64,000 bases of DNA from Paenibacillus glycanilyticus. Its GTDB lineage: Bacteria; Bacillota; Bacilli; Paenibacillales; Paenibacillaceae. The notes under the pieces are model-generated. The model saw nothing but the letters and a program-made list of their open reading frames with translations, did not search any database and had not been told where the DNA came from. The translations under genes were made by a program, and so were the position numbers. The stretch lies in the NCBI RefSeq assembly GCF_023715145.1, contig NZ_JAMBNP010000006.1, forward strand, positions 62,001 through 126,000. Reading direction: 5' to 3'. This document shows positions 61,920-64,000 of this stretch, in pieces (position 1 is the first letter of the stretch; each line of letters starts with the position of its first letter).

Positions 61920-61952
61920 AAAACGACTCCCCAATCTTGGTTTGGGAGTCGT
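61920..61952 (-). terminator. probable terminator of the FkbM methyltransferase gene
   Basis: ACGACTCCC (61923-61931) pairs with GGGAGTCGT (61944-61952 region); TTTTATT follows on the minus strand, about 100 bp after the stop. Confidence 0.65.
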
Positions 61953-62055
61953 ATTGTGATGCCCGATTTCCTCGGACAGCGTATATCTAAACCAGAACCA
62001 AGAAAAATCGAAAATAATGGAAAGTGCCGGTATTCCATTTGGAATGTGGCCATCA

Positions 62056-63084
62056 CTACTCCGTCGGCTGATGAAGATAGATTTTTTTATGGGTCAGGAG
62101 CTTGGGACTGACATCGTAGCAGATTTTGATTTGAGGGTCATCCAAGGCGGAAAGATTTTTAACCGCAATCATATTGAAGCCGTGAGGAGGGCCTTCCAGA
62201 TAAACGCGGTCTGGAGGAATAATCTCGACCGGTTTGCCGGTCATAGCTACGTTGGAGTTGTAATCACGCAGAGCGAAGATATGATACCCGAAGGATTGCA
62301 GGTATTTGACGATATCACTTTGATCGAGACCATTGCTCCAATCGACGTAATTGCGATGTACCTCGAAGATGATATTAGGCGCCTCTCCCGCCGGCAAATT
62401 CAATTGGCTCTCCGCCCCTTGAAGAACCGTCTGCTCCAGACCCTCAATATCGAGGAGAATCAGATCAAGCTTGCCGATTCCCTGTTCCTTCACGTAAGTA
62501 TCAATGGAGGTAGTGGAGAACACTGCCGAATCCTCCTCCATTTGTTCCGACACCAGCTCCGCATGGGCAAAAGAATCCTCTCCGATCAGCTTCATCTTGC
62601 CCTCTTCGTTTTTCCATAAGCCGAGGCGCCATGCTTTCACATTGCCAAGCCCATTCCTTTCGGCATTATGCTGCAGCATATGGAACTGGGCTTTGTTCGG
62701 CTCGAAACAGTGTACGGTTCCATCCTGCGGCAGAATTTGCTTCGCAACGATAAGCGCCTGATCGCCAAAGTACGCCCCGCCAATCAACACATCCTTCGCC
62801 TGTCTTGCCAATATCGTCAGCAGCTTGGTCGTCTGAGGCTCCCATACATGATCGGGAAGGTCCGGCTCCGCGAGCCAAAAATCCCGCGCAATCTTAGTCC
62901 GGTAATAGAAATCAAAGGTTAGTCCTCCTTCAATCTCCTTCCTTAGAATCGTATTCTCATCAAATATGGCATCAAGTATAGGACCGGTTATCTCTTCCCT
63001 CATATGGACATCGCTGCGGTGCAGCCTTTCTTCCATCCGCTTGATGGCGGCAATCAGTTTCTGCTGGTCCATCCTTCTACACAT
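62056..63084 (-). CDS. FkbM family methyltransferase
   Basis: A 342-aa AdoMet-dependent methyltransferase. After an N-terminal helical region, the FkbM core includes DVLIGGAYFGDQALIVA (glycine-rich AdoMet loop), GTVHCFEPNKAQFHMLQHN, LDLILLDIEGLEQTVLQGAE and IIFEVHR. FkbM enzymes methylate hydroxyls of sugars or secondary metabolites; the substrate here is unknown. Start at 63084 (MCRRMDQQ) with GGAG only 4 nt away; ATG 63072 is an alternative. No polysaccharide or metabolite genes are adjacent in the window. Confidence 0.83.
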   Translation of the reverse strand: MCRRMDQQKLIAAIKRMEERLHRSDVHMREEITGPILDAIFDENTILRKEIEGGLTFDFYYRTKIARDFWLAEPDLPDHVWEPQTTKLLTILARQAKDVLIGGAYFGDQALIVAKQILPQDGTVHCFEPNKAQFHMLQHNAERNGLGNVKAWRLGLWKNEEGKMKLIGEDSFAHAELVSEQMEEDSAVFSTTSIDTYVKEQGIGKLDLILLDIEGLEQTVLQGAESQLNLPAGEAPNIIFEVHRNYVDWSNGLDQSDIVKYLQSFGYHIFALRDYNSNVAMTGKPVEIIPPDRVYLEGPPHGFNMIAVKNLSALDDPQIKICYDVSPKLLTHKKIYLHQPTE

Positions 63085-63169
63085 CCTTCTCCATTAGGCT
63101 TGCTTGTTTCTGAAAAAGAATATGTAACACCAGGTCCGTTTAGTAGCCCTCAAGCTCTCCAATCCCAAT

Positions 63170-63205
63170 AAAAAAACATCCAGCCCCATAAACCGGGACC
63201 GGATG
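63170..63205 (-). terminator. terminator of mqnC
   Basis: CATCC-G-CCC (63177 on) pairs with GGG-C-GGATG (to 63205) with small mismatches, followed by six Ts on the minus strand; 14 bp after the stop. Confidence 0.75.
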
Positions 63206-63219
63206 CTTGATTAACTGAT

Positions 63220-64000
63220 TTAGTTCTGCATAACGAAGTCTTTTGCAGCATGCTCATGATCGTCGTACATCTTGATTGTATTGTACTTCGTGTCGCGCTG
63301 CGCCGGGATTTTGCCGGACTCGCGGATAAGCTGAAGAATAAGTTCAATGTTTACTTTATGAGTCGTGCCTGCAGCCGATACCACGTTCTCCTCGATCATG
63401 GTGCTGCCGAAGTCGTTACAGCCGTACGAAAGCGACTGTTTGCCGATATCCGGACCCATCGTAACCCAGGAAGACTGGAAGTTATCGATATTGTCGAGCA
63501 TGATGCGGCTGACCGCAACCATCTTCAGATATTCCTCCGGCTTCGACTTCTCGACTTTCTTCATGTTCGTATTGTCCGGTTGGAAAGGCCAGCATATGAA
63601 AGCGAGAAAGCCCTTCGAATCATATCCGTTCTCGATGCATTCATCCTGCGCATCGCGGATGCGAAGCAAGTGAAGCGCACGCTCTTCGGCAGTTTCGCCA
63701 AAGCCGTACACCATCGTTGCCGTCGTGTTCATCCCATGACGGTGGGCGGATTTCATAACGTCCATCCAATCGGTCCAGGAGCCCTTCAAACGGCTGATTT
63801 TGCGGCGGGTACGGTCATCCAGAATTTCGGCGCCGCCGCCGGGCAAGGAATCAAGGCCGGCCTCATGCAGCTGGCGGATAACCTCGTCAAGCGACAAGCC
63901 TTCCGATACTTCCTTCATCTTCTGAATCTCGGCAGGCGAGAAGGAATGCATCGTAATGTCCGGGAAATGCTGCTTAATCTCGCGAAGAAGGTCCGTGTAG
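63220..64000 (-). CDS. mqnC: cyclic dehypoxanthinyl futalosine synthase, 5' truncated
   Basis: The C-terminal part of a radical-SAM enzyme of the futalosine pathway to menaquinone. The frame is open to the window edge (residues YTDLLREIKQHFPDI before the first ATG), so the start and the CxxxCxxC cluster motif lie outside. Visible: DSLPGGGAEIL, TATMVYGFGET, FICWPFQPDNTNM and a C-terminal SLSYGCNDFGSTMIEENVVSAAG in pieces, all as in MqnC. MqnE shares many of these blocks, but the LPGGGAEIL and WPFQP segments favour MqnC. No other mqn gene is visible. Confidence 0.88.
   Translation of the reverse strand, partial: YTDLLREIKQHFPDITMHSFSPAEIQKMKEVSEGLSLDEVIRQLHEAGLDSLPGGGAEILDDRTRRKISRLKGSWTDWMDVMKSAHRHGMNTTATMVYGFGETAEERALHLLRIRDAQDECIENGYDSKGFLAFICWPFQPDNTNMKKVEKSKPEEYLKMVAVSRIMLDNIDNFQSSWVTMGPDIGKQSLSYGCNDFGSTMIEENVVSAAGTTHKVNIELILQLIRESGKIPAQRDTKYNTIKMYDDHEHAAKDFVMQN

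Larger units (their letters stand above)
61619..62055. other. 437-bp intergenic region with a structured repeat
   Basis: No coding sequence recognised. It holds the ytxC promoter region, the structured repeat at 61743-61895 and the probable terminator of the FkbM gene (both listed separately). Confidence 0.6.

Overview
The window looks like a chromosomal segment of a Paenibacillus-type endospore-forming Firmicute. The evidence is a gamma-type small acid-soluble spore protein, SpoVR, PrkA, YheC/D and YtxC homologues, strong GGAGG ribosome binding sites, a T-box leader on thrS, AraC-type YesMN two-component pairs beside LplBC-type sugar permeases, and a secreted galactanase ending in three S-layer homology modules. 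I saw no rRNA, tRNA, CRISPR array, prophage or intact insertion sequence. Two genes run off the edges: odhA on the left and mqnC on the right.

Layout. 1-3.9 kb: odhAB (2-oxoglutarate dehydrogenase E1 and E2). 3.9-6.7 kb: response regulator, histidine kinase and lipoprotein. 6.8-9.7 kb: LytR-CpsA-Psr protein and an OatA-like acyltransferase/SGNH fusion with a well-placed internal start. 9.9-25 kb: a plant-galactan/arabinan island: ArsR-type regulator with a large sensor-like tail, GH51 arabinofuranosidase, diguanylate cyclase, TSUP transporter, GH53 galactanase, a sugar ABC importer and YesMN. 25-30.8 kb: SpoVR, a membrane-anchored Mrr-like nuclease, YheC/D, an exported protein, an NlpC/P60 hydrolase and a small ORF. 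30.9-34.3 kb: a predicted amidoligase cassette (circularly permuted ATP-grasp, alpha-E, transglutaminase) with a perfect GlnR/TnrA-type palindrome upstream. 34.5-43.7 kb: globin-coupled sensor, PrkA, a DUF2161 nuclease-like protein, aminotransferase, a 32-aa membrane peptide, an AbrB-like protein, TrmL, an orphan PhoP-like regulator, SerC and ThpR. 43.8-47.8 kb: a beta-type glutamine synthetase with a GlnR-type box, DAHP synthase and IspH. 47.8-55.3 kb: an envelope-stress block (HtrA, CssRS-like pair, YugN, LiaFSR). 55.6-64 kb: ammonium transporter, SASP, 3D-domain protein, T-box/thrS, ytxC, a structured repeat, FkbM methyltransferase and mqnC.

Three regulatory themes stand out. Nitrogen: glnA and the amidoligase cassette both carry TGTNA-N7-TNACA palindromes. 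Phosphate: a PhoP-like regulator is preceded by four hexamers at an exact 11-bp period that resemble PhoP boxes. Carbohydrate: a hairpin separates the ABC importer from the galactanase, so galactanase expression may depend on read-through. Two intergenic DNA elements (17.8 and 61.8 kb) fold into a closing stem around internal hairpins and look like dispersed structured repeats.
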